Assembly: GCA_003562365.1 (NCBI GenBank) | Contig: PWVB01000339.1 | Location: 1-36,826 of the forward strand | DNA: 36,826 nt | DNA from: Anaerolineae bacterium | Lineage (GTDB): Bacteria > Chloroflexota > Anaerolineae > B4-G1 > SLSP01 | Direction: 5' to 3' | In this document: piece after piece, positions 17,736-25,988 of the stretch | How the letters are laid out: each line of letters opens with the position of its first letter | How positions within the stretch are numbered: the stretch's first letter is position 1 | Notes under the pieces: model-generated | Seen by the model: only the letters and a program-made list of their open reading frames with translations | Databases searched by the model: none | What the model was told of the DNA's origin: nothing | Translations under genes and position numbers: made by a program

Positions 17736-17763
17736 TTGGCTTTTCCAGGCTTCAACCTATAGT
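17736..17763 (+). promoter_or_regulatory. Putative promoter of the GH9 gene
   Basis: TTGGCT (17736-17741), a 16-bp spacer and TATAGT (17758-17763) lie about 75 bp upstream of ATG 17839, divergent from the ferredoxin promoter in the 251-bp spacer 17588-17838. Apart from these two promoters I see nothing else in this spacer. Confidence 0.45.
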
Positions 17764-17838
17764 AGGAAAGTGCATTGAGGACCCTGTCCTGACCCTGGGT
17801 TGAATCTGCTCGCTAGACCACAATGGGAGTTGACTGCG

Positions 17839-20295
17839 ATGACGAACGGATTTTGGACGCTCAACGAGCATGGATACTTTGATGCGCCTGGCTTGTCCGC
17901 GTTGGTTTTCCACAATGCCTATCCCGAGGGGAAACAAGGTGGTGTGGAGCTAATCCAGCACGGAGAACGTATCGCGACCTGTGGGGATCTTCGATTGTCC
18001 AAAGCACCGGGTCAGTGGGATGTGCTGCCCGAAATGCTGGGCCGGGACGTGGCGGAGTCCGACCCGGGATCGGAAGCGCTGGCCTCGGTGACGATAACTG
18101 GGCAGCTTCCCGGGCAGAAGGCGTCCTACACACTGGTGGTCGAGCCGGATGGCCGTTCGCTGCGTGTGAGCGTTGATTTGGACGAACCGTTGCCGGAGCC
18201 GGTCGCAGAGCGGCTTGGGTTTAACTTGGAGATTTATCCGGGATCTTATTGTGGCAAGAGCTTTGTTATGGGCGATCTTGCGTCCGCTGAGCCAGTGCGA
18301 CGCCTCTTTCCCCAACAGGCTAACGGCCCCCGTCTTGCAGGAACTGACGAGGGGGTCGAGCCTGCGCCGCTCGCCGAGGGCTCTCGGTTCGTCGCGGCGC
18401 CTGAGGATCCTATGCGTCGCTTTGAGATTGCCTCTGAGACGGGCAGTCTCGTATTATATGATGGGCGTGCGATGGCGCAGAACGGTTGGTTCGTGCTGCG
18501 CGAGCTGGTGGCGCCGGGCGCGACCACAGACGCAATCGTCTGGATCATCACACCGAATGCAGACCTGAGCTGGCGCCGGGAGCCCGTGATCGCCGTTTCA
18601 CAGGTAGGATACCACCCGGAGCAGGTAAAGCAGGCTATCTTTGAGCTCGATGCGCGGACCGAGACATTGGAGAACGTGGTGCTGGAGCGACTGGAGAGCT
18701 CCGGTACTATCGAGGTGCTGTCGGGTGTTCCGGAACGGTGGGGACGTTTCCTGCGCTATGATTATGCGGTGTTTGATTTTACCGCGGTGCATGAGCCGGG
18801 ACTGTATCGGGTTCGTTATGGAAAGCAGGTGACGTCGCCCTTCGAGATTCATCCGCAAGTCTATCACCACGATGTCTGGCAGCCGACACTGGCGACCTTC
18901 TTGCCGGTTCAGATGTGTCACGTGACGGTGAAAGACCGTTATCAGACTTGGCACGGCGCTTGCCATCTCGATGATGCGTTGCAGGCTCCGGCGCCGCACA
19001 GTCATTTTGATGGATATCAGCAGTCTGCGTCCACCGATACAGCGTACGAACCCTACGCCCATATACCTCATTTGGATCGCGGTGGATGGCACGACGCGGG
19101 CGACTACGATCTGGCTGCCGGATCTCAGGCACGGACGACGCACACGTTGGCCCTCATTGGCGAGCTCTTCGCGGTCGACCTGGACCAGACTACGGTTGAT
19201 CAGGAGGCGGGTGTTGTCTTTTTGCATACTCCAGACGGCGTGCCCGACATCGTTGAGCAGGTAGCTCATGGTGTCGAGAACCTGCTTGGAGGGTATCAGG
19301 CCGCCGGACACAGTTTCCAGGGTATCATCGCGAACTCCATTGAGCAGTATGTGCACCTTGGCGATGCGAGCACGATGACCGATAACTGCATCTACGATCC
19401 TGAATTAGCGTTGGAGGAGTCCGAGGTCACGCCAGAGGGCTGTTTCTCTGGTGAGATGGACGATCGTTGGGCATTCACCAACCGTGATACGGCGTTGGAA
19501 TATCTGGTAGCGGGGGCGCTGGCTGCTTCCAGCCGGGTGCTGAAAGACCATCTACCGGCGCTGGCTGAGACGTGCTTGCGGACTGCCGTAGGGATCTGGG
19601 ATTATGAGCATAGTCACGAGCCGGTTTCGCAGCCGGGGGCCTATGTCCCACGCGGTGTGGAAGCCCAGGAAGTATTGGCAGCCGCGGAGCTGCTACTGAC
19701 AACGGGCGAAGCACGTTACGGCGAGCGGCTGCTGGCGCTGCGCCCCACGATCGAGTCGCAGATACTACGGCTGGGCGGCCCTGTCGCGCGAACGCTCCCT
19801 GTCCTCAATGATAAGACCTTCGCAGCGGGCTTCCGAGAGGCGGTGGCGGCTGCCATTGTTGAGTTTGAGGGCGAGTTGCGCACCAATCCCTTCGGCATCC
19901 ATTTCCACCCCCATATTTGGGGCATCGGTTGGCAACTGCTGGGATATGCCGTGCAGCTTTATCAGCTGTGGCTGGCGTTCCCCGAGTTGATTGACCGCGA
20001 GATGGTACTGCGGGTGGTCAACTTCAACCTGGGCTGCCATCCGGCTTCAAGCACCTCGCTCGTCTCGGGTGTTGGGGCCAACTCAGCGACAGTTGCCTAC
20101 GGCATCAATCGAGAGGATTGGTCGTATGTGCCTGGTGGCGTTATCTCCGGACCGGCGCTGATCCGACCGGATTTCCCAGAGCTCAAGGAGCCCTGGCCGT
20201 ATCTCTGGCAGCAGACGGAGTATGTTATCGGCGGTGCGGCTAACTACATCTTCTGTATCTTGGCTGCGGATCGAATGCTGAATCCACAAGACTGA
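17839..20295 (+). CDS. Cytosolic GH9-family glycoside hydrolase with CelD-type Ig domain
   Basis: GH9 enzymes hydrolyse beta-1,4-glucans or related beta-glycosides by inversion. From ATG 17839 (GGGAG upstream) the protein has 818 aa and no signal peptide, unlike secreted cellulases, so it probably acts on imported oligosaccharides. Layout: residues 1 to about 245 are beta-rich and unrecognised. A CelD_N-like Ig domain begins near residue 249 (V-I-A-V-S-Q-V-G-Y-H-P). The catalytic (alpha/alpha)6 domain holds G-G-W-H-D-A-G-D-Y-D, the catalytic-base motif (HDAGDYD at 418-424). A candidate acid, Glu794, lies in Q-Q-T-E-Y-V-I. Exo-acting glucosidase or glucosaminidase activity is possible. The gene is 20 bp before the DUF3604 gene. 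Confidence 0.88.
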   Translation: MTNGFWTLNEHGYFDAPGLSALVFHNAYPEGKQGGVELIQHGERIATCGDLRLSKAPGQWDVLPEMLGRDVAESDPGSEALASVTITGQLPGQKASYTLVVEPDGRSLRVSVDLDEPLPEPVAERLGFNLEIYPGSYCGKSFVMGDLASAEPVRRLFPQQANGPRLAGTDEGVEPAPLAEGSRFVAAPEDPMRRFEIASETGSLVLYDGRAMAQNGWFVLRELVAPGATTDAIVWIITPNADLSWRREPVIAVSQVGYHPEQVKQAIFELDARTETLENVVLERLESSGTIEVLSGVPERWGRFLRYDYAVFDFTAVHEPGLYRVRYGKQVTSPFEIHPQVYHHDVWQPTLATFLPVQMCHVTVKDRYQTWHGACHLDDALQAPAPHSHFDGYQQSASTDTAYEPYAHIPHLDRGGWHDAGDYDLAAGSQARTTHTLALIGELFAVDLDQTTVDQEAGVVFLHTPDGVPDIVEQVAHGVENLLGGYQAAGHSFQGIIANSIEQYVHLGDASTMTDNCIYDPELALEESEVTPEGCFSGEMDDRWAFTNRDTALEYLVAGALAASSRVLKDHLPALAETCLRTAVGIWDYEHSHEPVSQPGAYVPRGVEAQEVLAAAELLLTTGEARYGERLLALRPTIESQILRLGGPVARTLPVLNDKTFAAGFREAVAAAIVEFEGELRTNPFGIHFHPHIWGIGWQLLGYAVQLYQLWLAFPELIDREMVLRVVNFNLGCHPASSTSLVSGVGANSATVAYGINREDWSYVPGGVISGPALIRPDFPELKEPWPYLWQQTEYVIGGAANYIFCILAADRMLNPQD

Positions 20296-20315
20296 ATCGG
20301 TAAGGAGTGCGGTAG

Positions 20316-22193
20316 ATGGCGTGTCAGGGGGAGATGCTCACCGTCCCGGTGAGCGCGGACTTTCCGTCACCTCTGGAGTTGACGTTGACGAAGTCCGTGC
20401 CGTCTGGCACACTGCTGCGTCTGCGCGCCAGCGGCGTGATGATGCTGCGCAGCCTGAAGGTGGTGGCTGTGTCTGCTTATTGTGACCGAGACGCCAAGAC
20501 CGTCGAAGTACCGCTCGACGTGGTGCAGCATTTCTCCTGGGAGGCGATGCAGCAGCACTGGATGAAGCATCTCCGAACGCTAGCGCTGGCAGCTGTGGAG
20601 GTGCCGCGCGACCTCAAAGCGGGCACCCGGATAAAGGTCCATTGTAAGCCGGGTGCTTTGGCTAGGGAATTAGGTTCTCCGGCTTTTAACGTCGTCGCTG
20701 GTCTCACCTGGAGGCTTCTGGTCGGTCGCGTGAAGACACTGGAGGCGGTTGACTTTGCGCCGGTGGCCCTCCCTCTGACCATTCGCTTCGTTGCCGGTCC
20801 TACCGATCGTCTTGATGCAATGCTGAAATCCGACGGTCACGTTTTGGTGCAGCAGTTTGACGCTTTCGGTAATCCAACACACCCTCAGCCGGGGGAGGAT
20901 CTGACTGTCTCCACCGGCGAGCTGGCTCTGCAGGTGTCACCGACGCCTTCGGTTGCTGTGACTGCCGTCCCCTTGTCGCCCAAAGGAGGCGGAGCGGAAC
21001 CGCTACCCTTGCGGGTGCGAGTTGAGGATCGTGCGGGACGCAGCGCCGAGAGCCATGCCCTTCCTGTAGCTTCGGACGGTACGCCTATCTACTTTGGCGA
21101 GATCCATTGGCATACCGACTTCAGTGGTGATGGACAGCGAACCTTGGTCGAGGCGTTGACCAGCGCCCGTGATGAGTTGGGGTTAGACTTCGCGGGGTCG
21201 ACGGATCATCTATCACCGGACGGCACCTATATTCAACGGCTGCCCATCGAGCAGGTAGAGATCTGCCGGCGCTTTGATGATCCCGGCCAATTCTGCACAC
21301 TTCTCGGAGCAGAGCTGAGCGGTCGCTATGGGCACGTCAACCTTTACGCTGCTGATGCTGAGGCCTTCCTCGCCATCGTGCGTCGCTTTCCGCATGAGTT
21401 GCTTCCGGTCTGGCGCGAGGATCCCGATCGCTACCCGCTGGACGTGCTGGCGGCTCTTTGTCCTGAAGGTAAGGCGATGATCGTACCGCATCACACGAAT
21501 ATGGATTCGTCGGCGAGTGCAGGGGTTGTCCGCAGCGATGGACGTTCTTTCTGGTGCGCGCTGCATTGGCCGCTGGTCACGCCCCTCCTGCGCCAGGGCT
21601 TGCGCTTGGTAGAGATCGTCCAGAATCATGGGGCTTTTGAGACGGAGATGCCCGACGCACTATGGCGCGTTCGTTGGGGGCGGTTGGGCGGCAGCGTGCG
21701 CACCGGCTTGTTACGCGGACATCGGCTTGGTTTCGTTGGCGGTAGTGACAACCATATGGGCTGGCCTACGCGGTTGGATATGGGAGGCGGATATGGCGGG
21801 CTAACCGCCGTTCAAGCCTCACGGCTGGACGGGGCGGTGCTCTTTGACGCTCTATACCGGCGCCATTGCTATGCTACGAGTGGTGCCCGGATCGTGGTCG
21901 ACGCGACGCTGAATGGGCTGCCGATGGGAAGTGAGTTGAGTTTGCCGCCCGACGCGGAGCGTGTTTTTCGGATCTCCGTGCGCGGCACGGCACCGCTTGC
22001 GGCGGTGCAGATCATCTCGTTGGGCGCGATTCTGGCCGATCTGCCAGTTGGCGATATGTCCCCAGATCTTGAGCTCAGATGGTCGGATGACCGACCGGGT
22101 CGTCCGTTGGATGATGTCTACTATTATATCCGGATCCGTCAGTCTGATGGTCATTGTGCGTGGCTGAGTCCCTGGTGGGTAGATCGGGCATAA
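20316..22193 (+). CDS. DUF3604 (PHP-like metalloenzyme) family protein
   Basis: The 625-aa protein has a beta-rich N-terminal half (about residues 1-250) and a PHP-fold-like C-terminal half. Metal-ligand candidates recur as Y-F-G-E-I-H-W-H-T-D-F-S-G-D-G (from residue 259), G-S-T-D-H, V-P-H-H-T-N and G-G-S-D-N-H-M-G-W-P. This is the DUF3604 pattern, including the ending Y-Y-Y-I-R-I-R-Q-S-D-G-H-C-A-W-L-S-P-W-W-V. Family function is not established; PHP relatives are phosphoesterases or hydrolases. No signal peptide is evident. GGTAAGGAG precedes ATG 20316. The gene is probably co-transcribed with the GH9 gene, hinting at a role in sugar or glycan breakdown. Confidence 0.87.
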   Translation: MACQGEMLTVPVSADFPSPLELTLTKSVPSGTLLRLRASGVMMLRSLKVVAVSAYCDRDAKTVEVPLDVVQHFSWEAMQQHWMKHLRTLALAAVEVPRDLKAGTRIKVHCKPGALARELGSPAFNVVAGLTWRLLVGRVKTLEAVDFAPVALPLTIRFVAGPTDRLDAMLKSDGHVLVQQFDAFGNPTHPQPGEDLTVSTGELALQVSPTPSVAVTAVPLSPKGGGAEPLPLRVRVEDRAGRSAESHALPVASDGTPIYFGEIHWHTDFSGDGQRTLVEALTSARDELGLDFAGSTDHLSPDGTYIQRLPIEQVEICRRFDDPGQFCTLLGAELSGRYGHVNLYAADAEAFLAIVRRFPHELLPVWREDPDRYPLDVLAALCPEGKAMIVPHHTNMDSSASAGVVRSDGRSFWCALHWPLVTPLLRQGLRLVEIVQNHGAFETEMPDALWRVRWGRLGGSVRTGLLRGHRLGFVGGSDNHMGWPTRLDMGGGYGGLTAVQASRLDGAVLFDALYRRHCYATSGARIVVDATLNGLPMGSELSLPPDAERVFRISVRGTAPLAAVQIISLGAILADLPVGDMSPDLELRWSDDRPGRPLDDVYYYIRIRQSDGHCAWLSPWWVDRA

Positions 22194-22366
22194 TCTTCGG
22201 CGGTTGGCTGACTCCTGGCGACCGAGCGCTATCTGCACGTTATGCCCCTTAGGCGATCAAGGAGGGAGTGGCTGCTGACTAAAACCTTGCCAAAAAGTGA
22301 TAACCATTGTCAACTCGCTTCTAATTCTATGCTGTACTTGGAGGTGATGAAATCGAGGTTTGGGCA

Positions 22367-22531
22367 ATGACCAAAGATCAAGTGATTGTCGACGGCGAGA
22401 AAATCTACTTCGATGAACCATTTGACGAGGCGCCTGACCGGACCGACTCTGATAAGTGGCTGCATCGCGTAGAGAACTTGTTAGAAACACTCTTTTGCTC
22501 AAAGGTTGCCGATGAAGCTATACACGATTGA
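22367..22531 (+). CDS. Unrecognised 54-aa acidic ORF beside the TnpB relic
   Basis: ATG 22367, with GAGG 8 bp upstream, opens a 54-codon frame ending at TGA 22529-22531. The product is acidic (E-P-F-D-E-A-P-D-R-T-D-S-D-K-W) with a likely helix (R-V-E-N-L-L-E-T-L-F). A preceding 7-codon frame starts at 22347 beside a near-perfect GGAGGTG and its stop overlaps this ATG. The local base composition is more AT-rich than the flanks, suggesting imported DNA. I recognise no family; it may be chance coding or a remnant. Confidence 0.35.
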   Translation: MTKDQVIVDGEKIYFDEPFDEAPDRTDSDKWLHRVENLLETLFCSKVADEAIHD

Positions 22532-23133
22532 GAAAGCTAAAGCGCCTGAGTCGCGAGCTATCCCGCCGTCAGGAGGGAAGCGGCAGATGGAATCGCACCA
22601 ATAAGAAGCTGGCGAAACTGCAGCGGCGCATTGCGAATCGCAGGCTAGAATACCCGCATCAGATGACCACCAAGATTGCCCACACGTATCGGGTCATCGG
22701 CGTTGAGGACTTGAACGTAGCCGGGATGAAACGCAATCACCGCCTGGCCTTGTCCATCGCAGATGCGGGGTTTGGTGAAATTCATCGTCAACGGGCCTAC
22801 AAAAGCGAGGGGTACGGGGGGATGCTGGTAGCGATGGACCGTTTCTTCCCGTCGTCGCGTTTGTGTCACGTTTGTGGGTGCATCAACAGTGACTTGACGC
22901 TTGCTGACAGAACCTGGACTTGTGATTGCGGCGCAGTACTAGATCGAGATTTGAACGCAGCCTTGAATATCGAAAGGCAAGCGTTAGAGATGGTCGCCGG
23001 AGTGGGTTCACGGAGACCTAAAACGCCCGGGGAGCGGATGTCAGACTCTTCGGCGCAATCTGCGTCGAAACGTGAAAATAGGGCCGAAGAAAGGCGGCCT
23101 TCCAAACCGTGTCAGTTTGGCACAGTTTGGTAA
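22528..23133 (+). pseudogene. tnpB: 5'-truncated tnpB (IS200/IS605 family RNA-guided nuclease)
   Basis: The 201-codon frame (TTG 22528, or unstarted) is the C-terminal half of TnpB. It has the helix R-K-L-K-R-L-S-R-E-L-S-R-R-Q, the RuvC-II Glu60 in V-I-G-V-E-D-L-N-V, a zinc ribbon with C-H-V-C (Cys113, Cys116) and C-D-C (Cys132, Cys134), and the RuvC-III Asp in L-D-R-D-L-N-A-A. The WED/REC part and the RuvC-I Asp are missing: a stop at 22513-22515 closes the frame just upstream, and full proteins are near 400 aa. It cannot cleave DNA as encoded. No tnpA is present. The frame ends 13 bp before the isomerase start, so the relic interrupts the GH9/DUF3604/isomerase group. Confidence 0.85.
23109..23123 (+). 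repeat. Small hairpin at the tnpB end, possible IS right end
   Basis: GTGTC (23109-23113) pairs with GGCAC (23119-23123), with one G-T wobble, around AGTTT. IS200/IS605 elements end in small imperfect hairpins, and this one is at the expected place near the tnpB stop. No matching left end was found, so the boundary is tentative. Confidence 0.3.
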
Positions 23134-23146
23134 ACAAGGTAGTCTG

Positions 23147-24016
23147 ATGAGGACGCGTACTGGTTCGTTTCCGATTGGCTTTCGCCGCGGTTCAGGCGCT
23201 TGGCAGCAGGATCTGTCCAAGTTGATTGCGTGGACCAAGGAGAACGATCTAGAGGTCGTCGATCTGGGTCGTGATGGTGACACGGCGGCAGGCGCCGTGG
23301 TTAATGCCGACCTTCTCGTTGGCTCAGTGGATCTCCCTGAGGTTCAGGGGATGATCTCTGCCGACAAAGCTAAGCGCGCCGAGGCTGTGGCGCGCAACAC
23401 TGCGTATATAGAGGCGTGTGCTGTGTATGGCCCGATGAAACACTTCCTGGTTATGCTCCCTGAGGATCCCGGGCGCCCTCGCAAGGAGAATTTCGAATTC
23501 ATGGTCGAGAGCTTCAGTGAGTTGGCGCCGGTGATGGAGGCCAATGATGCACGCTTGGTGATCGAAGGCTGGCCCGGCCCCGGCGCGCTTTGCTGCACGC
23601 CCGAGGGCTACCGGGCCTTCTTTGAGCGCTGTCCCTCACCGGCGCTGGGCATCAACTATGATCCCTCACATCTGTTACGTCAGTCGATCGACCCTATCCG
23701 CTTTCTCTGGGAGTTCTACGAGCGTGTCTACCATCTTCACGGCAAGGATACGGAAATTCTCACCGAGAATCTCTATGAGTACGGGCACGAGTTGCCGGCG
23801 ACCTTTGCGCCGAAGTTTGGATTTGGGGCGTGGGCCTGGCGCTACACGATCCCGGGGCAAGGGGCGGTTCGCTGGGGTCAGATTCTGAAGATCCTGGCAC
23901 AGACCGGCTACGAGGGCTCGATCTCTATCGAACTCGAAGACGCCAACTTCAACGGCCAGGCTGAGAGCGAGCAGTGTGGCATTCTTCACGCGGCATGGTT
24001 CTTGCGCGGGTGTTAG
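23147..24016 (+). CDS. Sugar phosphate isomerase/epimerase (xylose isomerase-like TIM barrel)
   Basis: The 289-aa protein from ATG 23147 (AAGG upstream) belongs to the AP_endonuc_2/xylose-isomerase-like TIM barrel superfamily. Metal-ligand candidates are Glu in V-I-E-G-W-P-G-P, Asp/His in I-N-Y-D-P-S-H-L, His and Asp in H-L-H-G-K-D-T-E, and Glu in S-I-E-L-E-D. Members isomerise or epimerise ketoses and their acids, and some are oxidoreductase partners; the substrate is not readable. The frame is open upstream to 23072, inside the tnpB 3' end, but homology starts at M-R-T-R-T-G-S-F-P. It probably belonged with the GH9 and DUF3604 genes before the insertion. Confidence 0.85.
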   Translation: MRTRTGSFPIGFRRGSGAWQQDLSKLIAWTKENDLEVVDLGRDGDTAAGAVVNADLLVGSVDLPEVQGMISADKAKRAEAVARNTAYIEACAVYGPMKHFLVMLPEDPGRPRKENFEFMVESFSELAPVMEANDARLVIEGWPGPGALCCTPEGYRAFFERCPSPALGINYDPSHLLRQSIDPIRFLWEFYERVYHLHGKDTEILTENLYEYGHELPATFAPKFGFGAWAWRYTIPGQGAVRWGQILKILAQTGYEGSISIELEDANFNGQAESEQCGILHAAWFLRGC

Positions 24017-24039
24017 GCCGCGGGTAGCCACAAATCGGT

Positions 24040-24080
24040 GAGCCCCGCCCGGCGTCTTTTCGCTGCAATCGGCGGGGCTC
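24040..24080. terminator. Inverted repeat after the isomerase gene
   Basis: GAGCCCCGCC (24040-24049) and GGCGGGGCTC (24071-24080) form a perfect 10-bp stem with a 21-base loop, 24 bp after the isomerase stop in the 158-bp convergent spacer 24017-24174. No T-run follows, so intrinsic termination is not certain. Confidence 0.5.
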
Positions 24081-24109
24081 GAAGCCTGTTCATTGCATCT
24101 TCTGGGGGC

Positions 24110-24133
24110 ACGGGGACCCTGATGGGTCCCCGT
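24110..24133. terminator. Strong hairpin between convergent genes
   Basis: ACGGGGACCC (24110-24119), loop TGAT, and GGGTCCCCGT (24124-24133) form a perfect 10-bp stem. It can be extended by GGC (24107-24109) with GCC (24136-24138). It sits between the isomerase and the convergent hydrolase gene and could block transcription from both sides, though without a T-run. Confidence 0.55.
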
Positions 24134-24174
24134 CTGCCGTGGTTGATCTAAGTTCTGTGTGTCCTCCGGTCACA

Positions 24175-25464
24175 TTATTCCCCTCGAATGGCGAGCGGAA
24201 GGTGTGTGACGTGAAATGGCACGAAGCCGGGTAGCGTCAGCGGGTTGGGCCTAACACCTGTATCCAGCCAAGCTTCCATGGCTTCAAACAGAGTGACTAC
24301 CTGCTGATCCGTGAAGTGACAGTGACCGGGCAGGTCGGTGTAAACGCGGACCAGCCACTCTCCGGCCCCGGCGGCGTTGACCATTGCCTGATACGTCAGC
24401 GTCTCTGCTACGGGTGTCGTCGAGTCCTCGAGATTGTGGGCCAGGAGCACCGGTGTGCTGATCACGCCGGTGGTATCGCCAAGGGTTGCGAGGGCCTGCC
24501 TGGCGTCCGGATCCGCCTCGATATTGGTCTTTGCGTTCATCGATGCCAATAGGGCATCGACATCGAGCTCCATTGCTGAGAGCTCTCGGGCATCGCGGGG
24601 GCTCAGACTGTAGACGCGTCCGACGTTCTGCTGCACAGTCCCACCGGTCCGGATCTGTATCTCGGCGATCCCGCCAGTCGCGAAGAAGTTGTTCAGAAGC
24701 ACCGTCGGGGCCGGCATAAGGGGGGATTCAGGGGCATAGAAGCCGCCCCGTGACGTGCCGGTGACCCGGCGGATGAACTCCCACTCTGTCTGGTTGATGT
24801 ACGCCCCGTGCTCGTCGAACAACTCGCTCTGAACCTTCGGCAGCACGTGATTCAGCCACAGCATCCTGAAGTCGATGTCGGTGCGCACTTTGCCGATCTC
24901 ACCCCACGCGGCATCCCAGCCAAAAGCTGCATTGTAGGCCACGGCCCAGTCCAGCATTAGGTCGCTCTCTCGCGTCGCCTTGGGCACCGCGCACATCGGT
25001 ATGGTACCATCATACCGATCAGGATAGACCTCGATGCTTTTTAGGGCCACCTGTCCGCCCATTGACACGCCGTAGAGGATCACGCGGTCAGGTGCAGCCA
25101 CGTTTTCCTCGAAGAACCGGACCAGCGCCTCAGAGTCCTCCACGCCTTCCGCTGTGGTCTGACCTGCTCCCCGAAAGCCCGATGCGGCCAAGGCGTACCC
25201 TTTCTCCAACAGAAGCTCTTCCAGCTCCCCAATCAGAAGTGTAAGATCCGGATCAGTGATCGGCCAGGGACTGTACCCATGCGCATAAACGAGCAGCGTC
25301 CCGTTCCACCTCTTAGGTACGTGGATTCTGTACGCCGCACCGTCGATCTCACCTGATAGCTCGATGGGTAGGATGGTCTCCATCTCCGCGACCCCGATCG
25401 ATGTGGGCAACGGCAGCGCCAACACCATCATCACCAGCACAATGCCGCATACTCGCCTGTTCAT
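24175..25464 (-). CDS. Secreted alpha/beta hydrolase
   Basis: The 429-aa product begins with a signal peptide (M-N-R-R-V then V-L-V-M-M-V-L-A-L-P-L-P, cleavage probably near residue 26), so it is exported. The alpha/beta-hydrolase core shows A-H-G-Y-S at 61-65 (oxyanion region), the nucleophile elbow G-V-S-M-G-G with Ser134, and a C-terminal G-H-C-H-F with His381 or His383 as catalytic His. The acid is probably in L-E-D-S-T-T-P. The substrate is unknown; esterase or lipase-like activity on glycan esters would suit the surroundings but is inference. AAGGAGG before ATG 25464 fixes the start. Confidence 0.85.
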   Translation of the reverse strand: MNRRVCGIVLVMMVLALPLPTSIGVAEMETILPIELSGEIDGAAYRIHVPKRWNGTLLVYAHGYSPWPITDPDLTLLIGELEELLLEKGYALAASGFRGAGQTTAEGVEDSEALVRFFEENVAAPDRVILYGVSMGGQVALKSIEVYPDRYDGTIPMCAVPKATRESDLMLDWAVAYNAAFGWDAAWGEIGKVRTDIDFRMLWLNHVLPKVQSELFDEHGAYINQTEWEFIRRVTGTSRGGFYAPESPLMPAPTVLLNNFFATGGIAEIQIRTGGTVQQNVGRVYSLSPRDARELSAMELDVDALLASMNAKTNIEADPDARQALATLGDTTGVISTPVLLAHNLEDSTTPVAETLTYQAMVNAAGAGEWLVRVYTDLPGHCHFTDQQVVTLFEAMEAWLDTGVRPNPLTLPGFVPFHVTHLPLAIRGE

Positions 25465-25533
25465 CTTGAACCTCCTTGCTGAATTGGGAACTCCTCCGGT
25501 GGGTCTGATGGGTACCTGAACGACCTTGGAACC

Positions 25534-25752
25534 TCAAACGTCCTCCGAAGCCTGCGGCGGTTTGCCGCTGCCGGGTGCTTCAGAGCTCACGAGTGTCCTT
25601 GTGAGCATGTATTCGTACGCCTCTGAGAGGCTGCCGAATCTCACACTCACGCCGGTCTCTACGTCCTCAAGGCTGGCGCACCAGGGATGGTTTGGTCCGC
25701 TGCGCCACAGGCGGAGCAGATAGCCGTAGTAATCGGACGGGTTATCGGCCAT
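25534..25752 (-). CDS. Small conserved 'YLLRLWRS' protein, 72 aa
   Basis: ATG 25752, with GGAGG upstream, gives 72 aa. The sequence D-Y-Y-G-Y-L-L-R-L-W-R-S, then H-P-W-C-A-S-L-E-D-V-E-T-G and V-R-F-G-S-L-S-E-A-Y-E-Y-M, resembles a family of small proteins I associate with Chloroflexota. Those often lie near BTAD-type regulators, with pattern [YF]-L-L-R-L-W, W-x-A-S-L-E and a terminal 'F-x-S-L' segment. Function is unknown. It lies 236 bp from the divergent BTAD regulator gene and 69 bp upstream of the secreted hydrolase, so it could be co-transcribed with the latter. Confidence 0.75.
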   Translation of the reverse strand: MADNPSDYYGYLLRLWRSGPNHPWCASLEDVETGVSVRFGSLSEAYEYMLTRTLVSSEAPGSGKPPQASEDV

Positions 25753-25830
25753 AGTCTGACCTCCGGATGGGAATGTGCCTTTAGGGTAGAAGACAACTAT
25801 CAACAAACCATCATAACAACGTCAAAAAGC

Positions 25831-25859
25831 TTGCTGAGGACCACGAATTGGACTACAAT
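25831..25859 (+). promoter_or_regulatory. Putative promoter of the BTAD regulator
   Basis: TTGCTG (25831-25836), a 17-bp spacer and TACAAT (25854-25859) lie about 130 bp upstream of ATG 25989. On the opposite strand TTGACG (plus 25820-25825) could be the -35 of the small-protein gene, but its -10 is poor. The remaining spacer shows nothing clear. Confidence 0.4.
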
Positions 25860-25988
25860 ATAGGAAATTAGGCGTTCGGGCACGTCGTGGGTCTCCATCC
25901 ACACAGGTCGTGGCCCACGGCTGTGCACCCATCCACTGCAGCCCACATTCCACTCCTAGGACTCTTGTCTCTGTGAGGGAATTCCTCT

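Noticed and set aside
22513-23133. An active TnpB nuclease
   Set aside because: The RuvC-I Asp and the N-terminal domains are absent, and a stop codon closes the frame at 22513-22515.
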